A DNA stretch of 64,000 bases from Chaunax sp. Z400 (GCA_037577475.1 CM075204.1:7628855-7692854); one strand, 5' to 3'. Positions 45,927 to 60,400 are shown, numbered from the stretch's first letter. Notes: generated by a model from the letters alone, not told the origin. Numbers and translations are program-made.

Positions 45927-46075
45927 AAGTAATCAAAAAAGTAATTAAAATAGCAATTAAAGTGGTTGACTTATTTATAGTAAATGCATTGACTACTGGT
46001 TTAGTTAACTTAACCGTCCACTTATCAGAAGGTTGGTGGTTCAATCCCCCGCCCTAACAGGCTATCGAGGAAAAA
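45927..46075 (+). repeat. SINE-like repeat, copy 2
   Basis: Shares GTTAACTTAACCGTCCACTT and TGGTGGTTCAATCCCCCGCC with copy 1 at 32536. Here the B-box-like GGTTCAATCCC is better preserved. Confidence 0.65.
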
Positions 46076-46239
46076 TGGTTACTGCTCCTGATGAGCAGGT
46101 GGAGCATTGCATGGTATGAATGTTTATGTGAATGGTTGAATTTTTATTTAACTTCCTTCTCAGTGTAGAGCCACCAAATTCAAAGGTGGTTATATTATTA
46201 CTCCTAGTTGTTAAAGCACATCTGTCCTAACTACAGTAT

Positions 46240-46580
46240 CTAACGATAGGCTGGAGCCAATCCCAGCTGACTTTGGGCGGGAGGCGAGGTTCACCCTGGA
46301 CAAGTCACCAGTTCATAACAGGACCACATAGAAAGACAAACAATCATTCACACTCACATTCACACCTACGGTCAGTTCACCACTTCACTAATGTTCTGTC
46401 TAATACTGTATTCTTTTTTTTGCTTTAGTTTTCTTATTATGTATAGTGATATTACATTATTGTATATTATGTATATGTATATTAGTATGTTATTGTATTG
46501 TTACTGTAATGTTGGAGCAATCTCTGCATGGCACAAGAATTTTTGATCGGGTTCAATAAAGTTTTAACTCATCTCATCTT
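46240..46580 (+). repeat. LINE 3'-region repeat
   Basis: AGGCTGGAGCCAATCCCAGC and ATCATTCACACTCACATTCA are words of a repeat found very widely in fish genomes. It is followed at 46540-46580 by a LINE-type end (AATAAAGTTTTAACTCATCT plus CATCTTATTTTATC). Exact family uncertain. Confidence 0.6.
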
Positions 46581-49329
46581 ATTTTATCTTATATATTATT
46601 AATATTAAAATTCAGGAGACCTTTTTTCTCGATGTTTCCCTTGAACTCAACAGATGTGTCAGATTACAGCAAAGATAACAGTGACACCAATCTTTTTTGT
46701 CCATTTTGTATCCATGTTTTTAAGTTTAGTAAGTTTTAGTGATGTGCCCTTAAAGGAAGTATTAAAACAAGCCCTCCCAGCCTCCCAGTGCTCTTCCTTC
46801 AAACTATAAATGTGACATTCCCTGATGCCACTAGGTGGCGCTATGACTTAAGCTGAATTTTGTTATGAAGATGTCCTCAGGTCCGGACTCTTATCCAATG
46901 TCCCCCCCAAACAGAGTGATGATATTCTATATGAGAAGAGTAAATAAAAGGGAGGGAAGGAAGAAAAACTGTGTATCCTTGGGTGTAGGTGTCTGTGTTT
47001 GTGTCCAAATAAATACATAAATGTTGAAAATTGAAAATAACGGCACTACCATCATCACCAATAACAAGAAGATGCATCAGAGCTGTTGCCCTTTCTCTGG
47101 GTCCGAAACAAAGACAAATGCCTTGGGGCATTCTGCAACATCACCCCATCACTTGGTGTAAGTGGGCCCTTAAAACAAGGCTTCATTAATAGTGTAATAA
47201 TAAACACATTAGTTTACATGTCATGTCACTCATTCCTCTCCAGTATGCCATTAAAAAAGGTGACTTTGAAGGGGAGTGCAGCAGTTTAGAGAGAGTTGAC
47301 ATCAATTTAGAATTATGTTCAATTGGGTTGCAAATTGGCTTCATTACCTATTAAAGCTGTCATGAGTAGCATGAGTTTCGACCCAGGGCACAGTCTGATA
47401 ATCCATTCATGAGAATATAGTCAACATTAATAAAATAATTAAAGAAAAATAAATCTGAATTGTTATTTGAGCATGAGCCTCTTAAACACTAACCATGCAG
47501 ATCAATAATGTGAACAAATAGACAAGATTGATTAGAGATAAATGGTTCAAACTACAAATATTGGGAGCTATAATGTCAGTATTTATGGGACACATGTCAG
47601 GTTGAAATAAGGCACAATATCTTTAATGCACATATTTCAAAGGCCCAAACCATGGATGCCTGAAGGACTTCATCTGTGTATATTCCTATGAAATAGCTTT
47701 CAATGGAATGAATAGGATGCCATCTTGGAACACAGTGTCCAGTTCTAATTGTACATACTGTGCACATGCACCATTTACTTTGTGCATATCAAAGAACCAC
47801 AAAACGCATTTTATTATACATGGACACAGGGTTAGTAGGCACCTAATGCCTAGTATTTGTGCATCATTTTCATAAATTAATAATAAGACATGATAAAGAA
47901 AAAGGCAAGTTCTACACATTTTCCCCTGAAAAGTATAGAGATATTCATTTTTCTTTTAATAAAAACCCAAATACATGCAAAACGAATCATCAAAAGGCGT
48001 GATGGGATATGTATCAGTAGTGTCAGTAGAGTTCAGTGTGTGAATGCTGTTGCCAAAAAGAACAAAATAAACAAAGGAGAACAAAAGAAAATATAATCCA
48101 TCACATAACCAGAGGGGTGCTAATTCAGAGAGAGAGACATTATGTCCAGGAGGCTCAGATGACCAACCTTTAACCGAGTGACTTACAGGAACACAGCTGA
48201 ACAGGTAACAGTCGCACAGAGAGCCGGTTCACAACGTGGCCAAGGATGACAAGGATGTTTTGTAAGCAGTCATAATGCAGATCTTGGAACACACCAGAAG
48301 TCAAAGTCTAACTTCCACCTGGCCAGAAATTATTTCTTTGTTCTCCCGTTGATGAAAAAGATTGTGAAGATGGTAAATGTCAGTGGAAGAGCTACCGGTT
48401 TCAGTAAAATTAGTCTAAAACATCTGTTTACTTCAAGATTAATCACAAGACATTACTGCCTCTGATTTTTCATTCATTTTCTGTAACCAACCAAATGACC
48501 AACGGAGTATTTTTGTTGACTTCAGAACTTTGCCAAAGCAGAATTTAATGTTGTTGTCAAGATAGAATGAAGGCTGTTTCTGAAGTGGGCTACAGTCGTC
48601 TCTTTCTGACCCTTCTTGCCTCAGGAAGTTCACCACGCCTGGCTGTGAACGGCAGCTTAATGAGAGACTTCCTTCACAGGGAAATCTTTTTTTTCTGGCG
48701 TGTTCTCTCACTGCTGGATGTGTGTCGGGATCCTCCAATGATCTTCTTGTTTGGGTGTCTATGAAACATTAAATAAAGCCCTGATGGGTGGGACTGCAGA
48801 GCTCCTCCACAAATACTGAAACAGGTCCAATGTCTCTTTGCTCAGTCCGGGACATCAGGTGGTTACACATGAACACTGCAGATTAGTTCCCGGTACGACA
48901 GAACCATCACAAAGTGCTCATATTTAAACGGTGATGTCAATGAATTTACAAAAGACTAATCATCTCCTCTCTTGTCTCATGTAAGTCTCTTGTAAGTCAC
49001 ACTGGCAGCTAGGCTCTGTCTGATTGGCCACCCCTGCTTACTTTTGGAGGTACATGTATTTAAAGAGTACGAATGGTGTCACTTATCTTTTAAATTAAAC
49101 TATAAAGACACTTCAATATCAGTAATTAAAGTAGATATGTGTAGTAAATGGTAAATTAAAGCTATGCAGACGTGTGTGCATGCTTGTGTGTGTGCAGTCT
49201 TACTTCATGCCACCCCTGCATAAATCAGTGCACCCCTATATGGCCACCCCAGTCAAATAAGTCTAGAAATTGCAGGCGGTTGGACATTAGTAATCCATTT
49301 TATACCTAGAACCGCTTAATTAAATAAAG
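46581..49329. other. Intergenic, no gene seen
   Basis: Open frames here (for example 48439-48738 on minus) show no recognised family and no splice context. I see no further structure. Confidence 0.45.
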
Positions 49330-49725
49330 AGAAATGACAGTCAATCTTTACTTTAAGACATGAAGGTCAGACAATCCAGAAAATTGCAAGAACTTTAAAT
49401 ATATCTTTACGTGGAGATGCAAAAACCATCAAACGCTATGATGAGACCGGCTCTCAGGAGGGTCAACCCAGGGAAGGAAGACCAAGACTTACATCTGCTG
49501 CAGAAAATACATTCATGAGAGTTACCAGCCTCAGAAATGGTCGATGAACAGCACCTCAGAATAGAGCCCTCAGTACATGAATGTTTTAGAGTTCAAGTAA
49601 GACAAAGTTCATCATCAACTTCTCAGAGAAGACTGAGTGAATAAGGCCTTCATAGTTAAATTGCTACAAAGAAACTACTACTGAGGCCAATAAGAAGAAG
49701 ACAATTGCTTGGGCCAACCAATTCC
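49330..49725 (+). mobile_element. Tc1-type transposase remnant
   Basis: Broken plus-strand frames give IKRYDETGSQEGQPREGRPR and LTSAAENTFMRVTSLRNGR, the helix-turn-helix linker region typical of Tc1 transposases (GRPR motif). A later piece reads TTEANKKKTIAWANQ. Stops and frameshifts show it is dead. Confidence 0.75.
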
Positions 49726-50205
49726 ATCCATCCGTTTTCTTTTGCTTATCCAGGGTCGCAGTAACAGGAGGCTAAGCAGGGTTTTCCAGATGTTGCTCTC
49801 CCCGGCAACGCTTTCCAGCTCGGCTGCAAACCATTCTAGCATGTGTTGAAGATAACGGACTGATGACGCCAACAGAACCACTTCAGCAAAGAGCAGAGAC
49901 ACAATCCTGAGCTCCCCAAACTGGACCCACTCCTCACCTCGACTGTCCATGAATATCACAAACAAGATCGGTGACGAGGGGCAGTCCAGGTGGAGTCCAA
50001 CACCCGCTGAGAACATGTTTGAATTTCTGCCGAGAATACGGCCACAACTCTATTGGTCACATAGACACCGAATGGCCTGAAGCAAAGACCACGATATTCT
50101 CCATAATACCCTCCACAGGACTCCCTGGTGGACATGGTCATAAGCCTCTCAAAAGTCTCAATGGACGTAATCACTATTTTTCATTGGACTCTTTGCACAG
50201 TTTGA
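49726..50205 (-). mobile_element. Non-LTR reverse transcriptase fragment
   Basis: The minus strand reads FERLMTMSTRESCGG (a broken form of the YDHVHQGVLW segment), then SAGVGLHLDCPSSPILFVIF MDS, EEWVQFGELRIVSLLFAEVV and LLASSVRYLQHMLEWFAAEL. The usual FADD box is changed to FAEV. The element is degraded; a related piece lies at 54780-55110. Confidence 0.75.
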
Positions 50206-50580
50206 CTGGGTCCATGACCCGTGGAGTTCATGTGCAGTGGAAAGCTCAGAAGATTCATCCCTGCTGGCAAAGGAAGACATCAGAGAAGATCACACTTTTT
50301 AAGACATGTCATTGGACAGGCCGTTGGAAAAGGAGTACACAATAGTTTAAAGTAGTGGCATTGCAATTCTGCCACAATTCTTGACAAAGCATTTGTGCAA
50401 ACTGCAGTTTTGGTTGCCTTACTTACATCAACAACAAGCCCAGGGAGTGACTGAGGGGCTGAGGACTTCATGCCTCATCCATCCCTGCCAGAATAGAACA
50501 GTTGTGTGCATCCTCCCAGGCTCAGGTTTCCCACTGATAGTAAATCACATTTATCGCCCTCGCTCTCAATTACCACTTAT

Positions 50581-50632
50581 TTTGTGTGTGCGTGTGCGTG
50601 TGTGTGTGTGTGTGTCTGTGTGTGTGTGTGTG
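50581..50632. repeat. (GT)n microsatellite
   Basis: Imperfect GT run of about 52 bp. Confidence 0.95.
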
Positions 50633-51840
50633 CCTGCGTTGGCCGTCAGTGGGATGCAGAGTACATTCATAAATCTAATTAGACTGTGGTGACTTGAGAT
50701 TTTGCATAATTTGAAAGGTTGCCATGACTGAAAAAAAGGCTGAGAAACACTGCTGTACACAGTAGCAGCTGTTTGCCATCATGAGTTCGATGACAGCGTG
50801 CTGCTTGTTTTTCTCCTTCTCTGTTTTAATTGATCACTTAAAGGTCCACATGTGAACGTGGAGATGATGTGCTTGTAAAGTTAATGATAGTAATTTGTCC
50901 AGGTAAACCCTCCTCTCCTGCTGAGGTCTGAGGCTCCAACTTAATCTTAACACCTAATAATGACAGTAACAATCTTGCCAATCGTGTTGGTGACAAAAGC
51001 TAAGGCCTATCTTTTTTCCCCGTTAAGTCAAAAGGCTTTGCAGTCCAGATGGAATCCTCTCGTGGTCCAGATTTGGCCCAGGTGCCGCTATTTGGTGACC
51101 CCCTTGCTGTAGGGTGTCGAAGCTTAATTAGCTCCCTGTATGACCTTCCTGTTAGGAGCGTTTTTTTTAAACACACATTTTAGAATAATCACTTCAAAGA
51201 ACATTTAAGAAAACATATACTTTATTTTCTTGGTGCACGTTAGTCATTGCACTAGTCACTTCTTTTTTAATCCCATAGTCATTCCACTACAAAATTCATT
51301 CACAATCAACATCACTGTCAGCAAAACCACAACAAGCAACCAAACAGCAATCTTCAGAGGTTATAGAACGCTTAAAGCAAAGTTCAGCTCCTCACACAGG
51401 AGCACACACAATAGCTTAATATACTTGCAGAAGGCTCACGACATCAGGTCTATATGTTAGACAGCTTTGGAAATGGAGGTCCGATGAACAAAAAGAAGTG
51501 TCTATGGACAAAGCAGCTGTTATGAATCTCACATTTCTAATACATCATGTACTGCAGTCTGAGAGCTCTTTGTTATATTCCGTGGTATACTCTGGTAGGG
51601 AGTATGATTAAAATTAAGGTGTCAATCTCATTCCCTTCATGTGCAACACAACAGTCTGAACTCAAAGTTCCACTTCTAAGCTTTCCTGAGCTTTCAACTG
51701 AATGTCTTCACAGAATGGAGCTGGCCCACATGTCATCATGTGGCCCTGGGCCTCGAAATGACTAAACATCATCCCTAAATAAGAATAAAACTTTGAAAAA
51801 AGGGTGTAGTGAGCAGATGCACAACATATGATAGATTTAC
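50633..51840. other. Intergenic, no gene seen
   Basis: No supported feature; the small open frames are unremarkable. Confidence 0.4.
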
Positions 51841-51995
51841 TAAGCTGTGACTCAGAGGTAGAACAGTCATCCACTCATAGCAAGGTTTGAGGTTCAATCC
51901 CTGGTCAGTGCAGCCTTCATGTCAAAGTGTCTTTAGTTAATCCTAAACTGCTCCAAATGTTCCATCACTGTGTGAATACTTATAGTCCATTTAAA
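51841..51995 (+). repeat. tRNA-derived SINE
   Basis: GCTGTGACTCAGAGGTAGAA resembles an A box and GAGGTTCAATCCCTGGTC a B box of pol III promoters, about 35 bp apart, followed by a SINE body. The nearby segment 52140-52315, ending in (TTGA)n, may be the 3' tail of the same or another SINE/LINE. Confidence 0.65.
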
Positions 51996-52319
51996 ATCAA
52001 ACATGAAAACATTTAGGTTGAGTTGTTGCTGGACTCTGGATTCTGGACTCAGTGGCCTTGTAATTATCCCCACAGTAAGAACAAAAGCCAAAGGTGAGGC
52101 ATCTGTTTATTACTATGGCCCACATCTGTGGAGCAGCCCTCCTGACAATGCCTTTTAAGTCTGGCTTTTAATTTAATCTGATTTATTTGAGTTATTTACT
52201 AGCATTATTTTATTAGTTATTTGTAAATTTATTGTATCGTTTTATTCAATTCAGTTTTCATTATCACGATTTGTATGAAAAGTGCTATGCAAATGAAGTT
52301 TGATTGATTGATTGGAAAT

Positions 52320-53008
52320 TATATCAGCTGTAGATAATTATAGGTGCGGATAATGTTTGTTTTTTTTAAGCTGTAAACTAAACTTCATGAGTGTAAATCA
52401 ATGCTGGTGTTAATATTAACATTTCTAACAAATGTATAAAAAATATATACGTTATCACGGCGAGGCTAATGCTGACATAAACTCCACTATATGTGATAAT
52501 ATTTTCTGCCACAAGACGGCTTGCAGTGCACTTTGGCTGTGATTTTCACACAACGACAAAAATGTGGTACCTGTCCAAGTTTTACATCAGCAATGGAATA
52601 ACAAACCTTAAATATTGAAATAAAACTTTATCATCTAATAACAACAAATGTAAAACTTGAGTGTAAATACAGGAAGCAGCCGAAAATCAACCAGAAGCAA
52701 AAATGCTGCCAAAATGCAGCTTTAGGGACAAACTAGCTTGAACTCGCCATCTGCTCTTTGTTCCAATCTCTCCTTTTGGTGAGAAGCTGTCACATGATGC
52801 ACTGTTATGATTGCTTCTAAATAGTTATTTTCTGACATAATTTGATAAATTATATTGTTTACAAAAAAATTCTGTCTTCACTTTGACAGCACCTTCATCG
52901 ACATAGTGATACAGGACAAAAACAGATGTTTTTTTAGGATGGTAATGAAACAAACACTGTTGCTATTTTCAAATACCCCAACTAACAGGGTTCTATTACC
53001 ACCCAAAC
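52320..53008. other. Intergenic, no gene seen
   Basis: AT-rich DNA with nothing recognisable. Confidence 0.4.
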
Positions 53009-53085
53009 AAATATATAATATAATATAATATAATATAATATAATATAATAAAGGGATATCTTATCTTATCTTATCTTATCTTAAA
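53009..53085 (+). mobile_element. (TATAA)n tract and LINE tail
   Basis: A TATAA pentamer run (53009-53050) joins AAGGGATATCTTATCTTATC, the same 3' tail as the LINE at 33360-34256. Only the last few bases of that LINE are present. Confidence 0.75.
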
Positions 53086-53732
53086 CCTGATTTGACTTTT
53101 CTGTGGTCGATCACTGACCGACACTGATGCTGACTGACCATTTGTCATCACATGACCTTTTCTGTGTGTGTGACTGGGTGCTGGGCAGGCCACCAGGTGA
53201 CACCCAAGTAAGCTCCATTCACTGAAGAAGACTTTGGCATGTGGTTGAAAACGCTGAAAAGCTAGTAAGTGGGCCTTTGAGCTGAACTGATTCTATTACA
53301 CGGAGGTCAAGGATAGTCAAGTTGTTGTTTTCCTTCATAATGATGAGTCACACGTTGACTGTGCTCATGTAAAAACATGACTAGGCAGACTTCACATGAA
53401 CCTAAAGGATAAATCAAACACAAACGTCTGAAGCTGATGTTTCAATAAAGCTGATGAAGATGTGGCCACAAACCAACTCCTAGTGGTCTTCACCCAGTCA
53501 TTCTCCTCTGCTTACCGTCACAAAGGCTTATGTGGCTCAACCAGTATCCTGGCCTCTAGCACTCTGGGTCCCACACGGACCCTCCTCCATTGGTCTTACA
53601 CAGGTAGGTTGTTTTAGTAACCAGGTCCTTCTATTCAGCAGCCTGGGGGCTGGTATTTAGGCACCATAAGGTTCGGGCAGTGCCCTGCTCCCTGTGCCGA
53701 GGGTGATGCAGCTTGTGGTGAATCATGGTAGT

Positions 53733-54402
53733 CTATGGACCCCCTGTCAGTCTCCTCTCCAGCCGGTCCAGCTTGGCCAGGTTTTCCTTCAGAAGTTTGG
53801 AACCAGGGCTCAAAAGCAGGGCTCGCTGGTAGTACATCCTGGCTGCTGCATAGTCCCCCTGCACACAATTCAATGAGCGATACATGGATTACAATCAATG
53901 CACTCAATCCAGAACTACTTGGTGCTTTTTCTCTGTCAGTACAGCAAGTTAAGTGCAGCTTAATTCAATTTAAAATAATTGCATTGAAGAAATAAATTCA
54001 TGATGAGTGTAAATGAGTGATAATGCTTGTGTCACAGGTGATGAGGACCTCACAAAGTTCAAAAACGTTAGACTGCTTGACTGGAGTGTGACTAAGTGAC
54101 TGACAAGACAAGCTACACAAATCTCGTTCCGTTCATTCATCCACCCATCACGCCGTACAGCAGCTCCTGGGTCTGCTCCAGGGTCGGATCCCAGTTGGAG
54201 GTGCCTTATACCACCACAACAATCTCATTCTTTTGGTTACATCCCAGGGTTCATTCCCATTGGTGAGGGTTGTAACTGCCTTCTGGCTCAGCTCCCTCTT
54301 CTCCGGATCTACTGCTGGGATCATGGCTGACACCTACTGACATCTTCATCATTATTATTATTATTATTATGATTATTATTGTTATTATTATCATTATTAT
54401 CA

Positions 54403-54436
<34 letters not shown>

Positions 54437-57400
54437 CATTATTATCATCATCATCATTATTATTATTATTATGATTATTATTGTTATTATTATCATTATT
54501 ATCATCATCATCATCATTATTATTATTATTATTATTATTATTGTTATTATTATCATTATGATTATTATTATGATCATCATTATTATTATTATATCAGTAC
54601 TGTTATTGTAGTAGTTATTATAAATACTACAAATTGTAATCTCTCTATTATATAGCTGTTTTTGTTATTGTGGTTGAACATGGTGCGTCCCTGCCCCTCA
54701 CTCCCTCTCTCTCCACCTCTCCCCATTTATCGTCCCCATCTTTCTCTCTCTACCTCTGTGCTGAAGGTGATGGACTGATGAAGTCAACAGAAACACACCA
54801 GAAAAGCAGAAGTTCAGAGGTTCCCAAACCAGACACTCTCTTTACCCTTGCTGACCCCGGAGATCCTGTCCATGAATATCACAAACAGGATCAGAGACAA
54901 GTGCCAACTTTGGATGAGTCTAGCAACCACTGAAAATGTGTTTGACTTTATGCTGGGAATACAGATAAAATCCTCACTTTGGTTATAGAGGAACCAGATG
55001 GCTCGTAACAAAGGCCTTGGTCTCTGAATCTCTCACAGTACCCCTCACAGGACTTCACAGGGGACACAGTTGTAGGCCTTCTCCAAGTCCACAAAACACA
55101 TCACATTTATTATATATTAATGGCGATATTCCCTGTTTTTCTTTTACATCTTATAATCACGGCAAATACAGATTTCTATTCCATGCGTTTACTTGATCTG
55201 ATGTCAAGTTACACGACTACATGATCTGTGAGTATCAACATCTGTACCACACACCTCTACATCCTCACACTTTTACATACATTAAGTTTGAACTTAAACT
55301 TGTGGCAAACATGGTATAGCTCCATGAGTTGTGTGTCACTGTGTCTGCTGCACCTGCTGACCATGTTGGTGAGTAGTCGAATAACTTCCTGTTGATTTTT
55401 AAACTGATGAGTCCCTGAGGAGGTGTGCATCAGTTTAAAAATGTATGAACTAATGCACATAAGACCAGTTCAATCAGGTCAGACATGTCAAGCAGAGGAC
55501 ATTTGAGTTATGTGGGAGAATCTATTGAATCACTGGAGGCTGTAAGATCACAGATAAAAGTCACATATATACTGTACATACGTATACATGGATGATATGA
55601 AGCTGTACGCCAAGAGTGAATGAGATCAACTCACTGATCCACCTTTAAAGGATCAACAGCAAGGACATCACAATGTCACTGGCCTGGAAAAGTGCGGCTG
55701 CATGGTGGCAAAGAGAGGGAAGGTGATCAGGACTGCTGGCTGGAGTTAGCAGAAGGCAGGATAGTAGACATACTGGACAGCTACAAGTACCTGGGTATCC
55801 CACAGGCCAACAGAAACCATGATAAGGAGGCAAGGAGATCCGCCACAGCTGAAAACGTCCTGAGGGTAAGACAGGTGCTGAGAAGCCAGCTCATTGGTAG
55901 AAATAAGATCCAAGCCATAAACACGTATGTCTTTCCAGTCATCAGATACCCAGCTGGAATAGTAAGCCGGACACAGGAGGAGATTTGATGTCTCGAGTGT
56001 CAGATCCACAATCCAGGATGAAACAAAGTGCACCCATGAATACATCAGGAAGATGACAGGACCCAAGGTGCAGGCTGTGCAAATATGGCCCTAACTAAGT
56101 CCTGCATATAGGTTGTAGGAGCAGGGTGTGAGGTGCAAGCTGGGACAGCATCTGAGGTCTCTGTCCAGAGGAGTGCAGGTCCTGTCCACCCTCCCACTCC
56201 CACTTATCATCAACTGTGAGGTTCCCTTCAACCTAAAACCTGATGGAGTGCGGGCGGGGTGTGGACACCAACAGCCCTCTCCTAACCTACTCGACTAAGA
56301 CTGAAGCCGTGGGTATTGGTAGACCATCAAATCACCTTGAATGGATGCTGGATCCCAGGGTAACGTTTCACTCTGCTAGCCCCTCCTATGGGGATGGCTC
56401 ATCTACACGCTAGGTGACACATACATCTAACTCCTGCTTACCTTTCCTTGGTGACCGGGGGTGACCAGGTACAAAGTTACTGTGAAAGGGCTAACAGGAC
56501 ATACAGTGTGACCCTATCTCTAGGGTGTGGGTCCCAACCAAGCAGGGGTCCTCAACTTGCAATGTTTTAAACCCAGGAAGTGACAGGGATCTCACTTACC
56601 AGAGAGACACCAGATGAGTCGGACCATCGGTTCCAATAAAGAGAAAAAGAGGCAGTTGTTACCATATCAGCAGAAAAGGGAAATCATAAGACACTGTGGT
56701 TAAGCCTGAGTGGGATGGTGTGTCGTCACAATGGGTGTGCAGGGAACTGCTTATTTCCTGCTTCAGACAGATAGCCTTATACTGTAGGTCCATATCTAAC
56801 CATACAAGCAAGCAGTTCATGTGCAGGAAGTGGTCGGGGCCTGCCTAAGACTCTGCACCATACATGTCCATAGCTAAGCATGCAATCAAGCCATCAGTTC
56901 ATGAATATGTAGTCACGTCCATCATGATTACATTCCACACTGTTCCTCTTCTACAATTGGGTCACACTACGGTAACGGAGAGGGGTAGAGACATGACACT
57001 GCCACCAAAATGTGGCTGAGATAATGCAGATTCAGTCATTAAATGGATTTCATATATCTGTGAAAAGTTAGAAGTTATATCCAGACAAAAAAAAAAGAAA
57101 AAGATCCACAATATATTTTTATATATTAAGTAAAATCATATTTTTGTTGATAACTCATAAACTGCTGATGATGAACACAAATGCTAAGTGTAGGTTTCCA
57201 GGGTTAATGTAAGTAAAATGACATCATCATGCAGAGTGCTCATCTCTGTGTTTGTGTCAACAACGAGCACTGTATTTTTCATTCTTAGTGATACACCTCT
57301 GATAAAGAAAGATATAGAAACTACTTCCAGTTTCCAGGTCTTTCTATATGTTCCCTCTCTTAACATTTCTTTGCTGCCAGTGAGACCTAACGGTAGTCTA

Positions 57401-60400
57401 TGCCTGAAAGGCCGTTGTTTGGGAGTGGAGTGTGATGAGCTGGTATGTTAGACACTGTAGGCAGTAGTGGTCCATTGAGTTTTCCATGTTGGTGATTGAA
57501 TCCACTTTACCTCTGAAGTGGTCGGACTGTAGGGCGACAGCAGCTTCTGTGGTTGTGGTTTATATGTATATTCATGATAACCACTATGTTTCTTTTGGTT
57601 GGTTAAGGGAGAAGTAACCAGTAATAATTTGTATACAATGAACGATACTCCTGTGTGCGATTCTTGCAATCCCTGTCTCATTAATTTTCTTCTCGTTATT
57701 GATGCCACAAAATGACAAATATCAGTAACATTTATAAGATGTAAAAGATTTTCTTTTAACTGATGTGATACTGAGAAACTGACTGATCTGGGAAACTGGG
57801 GGAGATCATCAGAATTTCAAATGACTAAGCTTGACATGCTTAATTCTCATCACTGTAATTTGGACTTGCTTGAGACTTGAACATTAAAACTTGAGGCTTT
57901 CTTGTGACCACCACATGTGAAACTTGTGAAATGTGATGACATCAAACCATCTTCTTGTCACTGACTGATTGGTTTAAAGGTTTGCATTGAATCTAAACCT
58001 TTTGTGCCCAGTTAGAAAAAAGTCATGTGTGTCATAACTTTACAGCAGCAGCAAAGATTCTCATTAACAAGCTACAGTAATGGTAATGATGGAAAACACT
58101 AACTGTGAATGGCCACTTATTCATCACAGTATAACACAAAGTCAGTTAAGCTTCAGGGACATCAATCTGTTCATTTTGGAAGCAAAGTGATTGTGAATCA
58201 GTTTCACCTTCTTTGGTGAAAATGAAAGTGACAACAGGTGTAATGGAGAGACAAAAGTAAGACAACCTCCAAAAAGACAATGGTTTTATATGTGGTGTCC
58301 ACAGACAGTTGTTCTCTTTTTATTCTTCCTGACTGATTCTTCTCTAGTTTTGTGTTTTGTTAGTGTTCTTGTCACCACTGGTAGCATGAGGCGGAACCTG
58401 CAGCCCAGTCAGGTTGCACAGGTAGTCCAGGTCCTCCAGGATGACACATCCATACGTGTTGTCGCAAGAAGGTTTGCTGTGTCTCCCAGCACAGTCTGAA
58501 GAGCATGGAGGAGATACCAGGAGACCGGCCGTTACACCAGGAGAGCTGGACAGGGCTGTAGAAGGGTATCAACCCAGCAGCAGGACCGCTATCTGCTCCT
58601 TTGTGTGAGGAGGAACAGGAGTAGCACAGCCAGAGCCCTACAAAATGACCTCCAGCAGGATACTGGTGTGCATGTTTCTGACCAGACTGTCAGAAACAGA
58701 CTCCATGAGGGTGACATGAGGGCCAGACCTCCTCTAATGGGACCTGTGTTCACAGCCCAGCACCGTGCAGCTCGATTGGCATACACCAGGATTGGGGCCC
58801 CAGAGCGTATTTGATGGGTGTGAAAGAGTCTGGAGACGCTGTGGTGAACGTTATGCTGCTGTAACATCATCCAGCATGACCGGTTTGGTGGTGGGTCAGT
58901 GATGGTCTGTGGAGGCAGATCCTTGGAGGGTCACACAGACCTCCATGTCATAGCCAACGTTACCCTGACTGCTGTTTGATAACGGGATGAAATCCTCAGA
59001 GTGAGTGCAGTGGGCCCCGGGTTCCCCCTGGTGCAGTGGGCCCTGGGTTACCCCTGGTGCAGTGGGCCCCGGGTTACCCCTGGTGTAGTGGGCCCCGGGT
59101 TCCCCCTGGTGCAGTGGGCCCCGGGTTCCTCCTGGTGCAGGACAATGCCCGGCCTCATGTGGCCACAGTGTGTAGGCAGTTCCAGGATGATGAAGGCATT
59201 GATGCCATTGACTGGTCCTCATGTTCCCCTGACCTAAATCCAGTTGAGCACCTATGGGACGTTATGTATCGGTGCATCCGACGCCGCCAAGTACCACCAC
59301 AGACTGTCCAGGAGCTCACTGATGCCCTGATCCAGGTGTGGGAGGAGATCCCCCAGGACACCATCCACCGACTCATCTGAGCATGCCCAGATGTTGTCAG
59401 GAAATAAACTTGAATAATTCGTTCATCAAGATCTGATGTGTGATTTAAGTGTTCTCTTCATTGTTCTGAGCAGTGTATATACTGTATGTTCCTTTGTCTG
59501 TCAGCTGTGATGTTTGTCTGTTAAATGTGCAAAATGTTCCATTATACCTTTTCCCCTTTTTAGCAGGACACTTGATGATCTAAGAATGTAGGACTGACTT
59601 ACAGAAAATCAAATACTTCTAAATAGTTTATTTCACTTTATGGAAGGGAAGAGCTCTTTGCTACCTTAATATGCTGAATCCCTCCCATATTCATCCAGGC
59701 TTGGGACTGGTCAGGTTTGAGTTCAACAGCCAGCTTGTAGCTCTAGAATGACAAAAGCAGACAGATAGGGATTAGTCTCAGATCAGACAGCCACATCCTA
59801 CCAGTCAATAAACAGCTGTGATCTCATTCCATCTGAGAAGCTCAGATGAGACTAAAACCAAGACCCACTGAAGATTCAATCATTCATAACACATGAAGAT
59901 GGTTTATGAAGCAGGTGACTGTGGTTAGTGTTTCCTAACCGAACCTTCATCTGCGTGACAGGACATGTGTACATTTGCTTTGGCTGAAATCACCGGGACC
60001 CCCTTAGACAACAACAACAACTACAATGACAAAAGCCAACAAAAAAATAACTTTGCGAAGCAGATGATTTCGAAAAAAAACATCTGCCGTGTCAACTTAC
60101 CACATAACCGGTTACTGCAAACACACAGCTACATTTACACAAAGGAAACAGCATTGAGATGTGCTTGATAAAATGCATTATAGAATGCAAAGAGGACACT
60201 CAGGAGAGTGCTTACCTCCACCAAAGCTTCTTACCTCCCGTTCTGCAGTTATAGGGTGAGAGTGAAATTGTTCTGATCCAGCTCGTAAGGGGGAAGGGAA
60301 GCAACATAAACACTGGTTGTTGTTGGTATACACAATGTTATGTATTTCCAAGGGGCTGCAACACAAATTTATTGGCTTTTGGTCTGCATGAAAAAAATGA

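Noticed and set aside
48439..48738. Minus-strand 99-residue open frame
   Set aside because: No recognisable domain, no splice context and ordinary composition; could not be supported as a gene.
54251..54611. Poly-Ile/Met open frames
   Set aside because: ATT/ATC microsatellite.
58290..59485. Possible domesticated transposase gene
   Set aside because: Several in-frame stops and the 26-bp array break the frame; no sign of exonisation.
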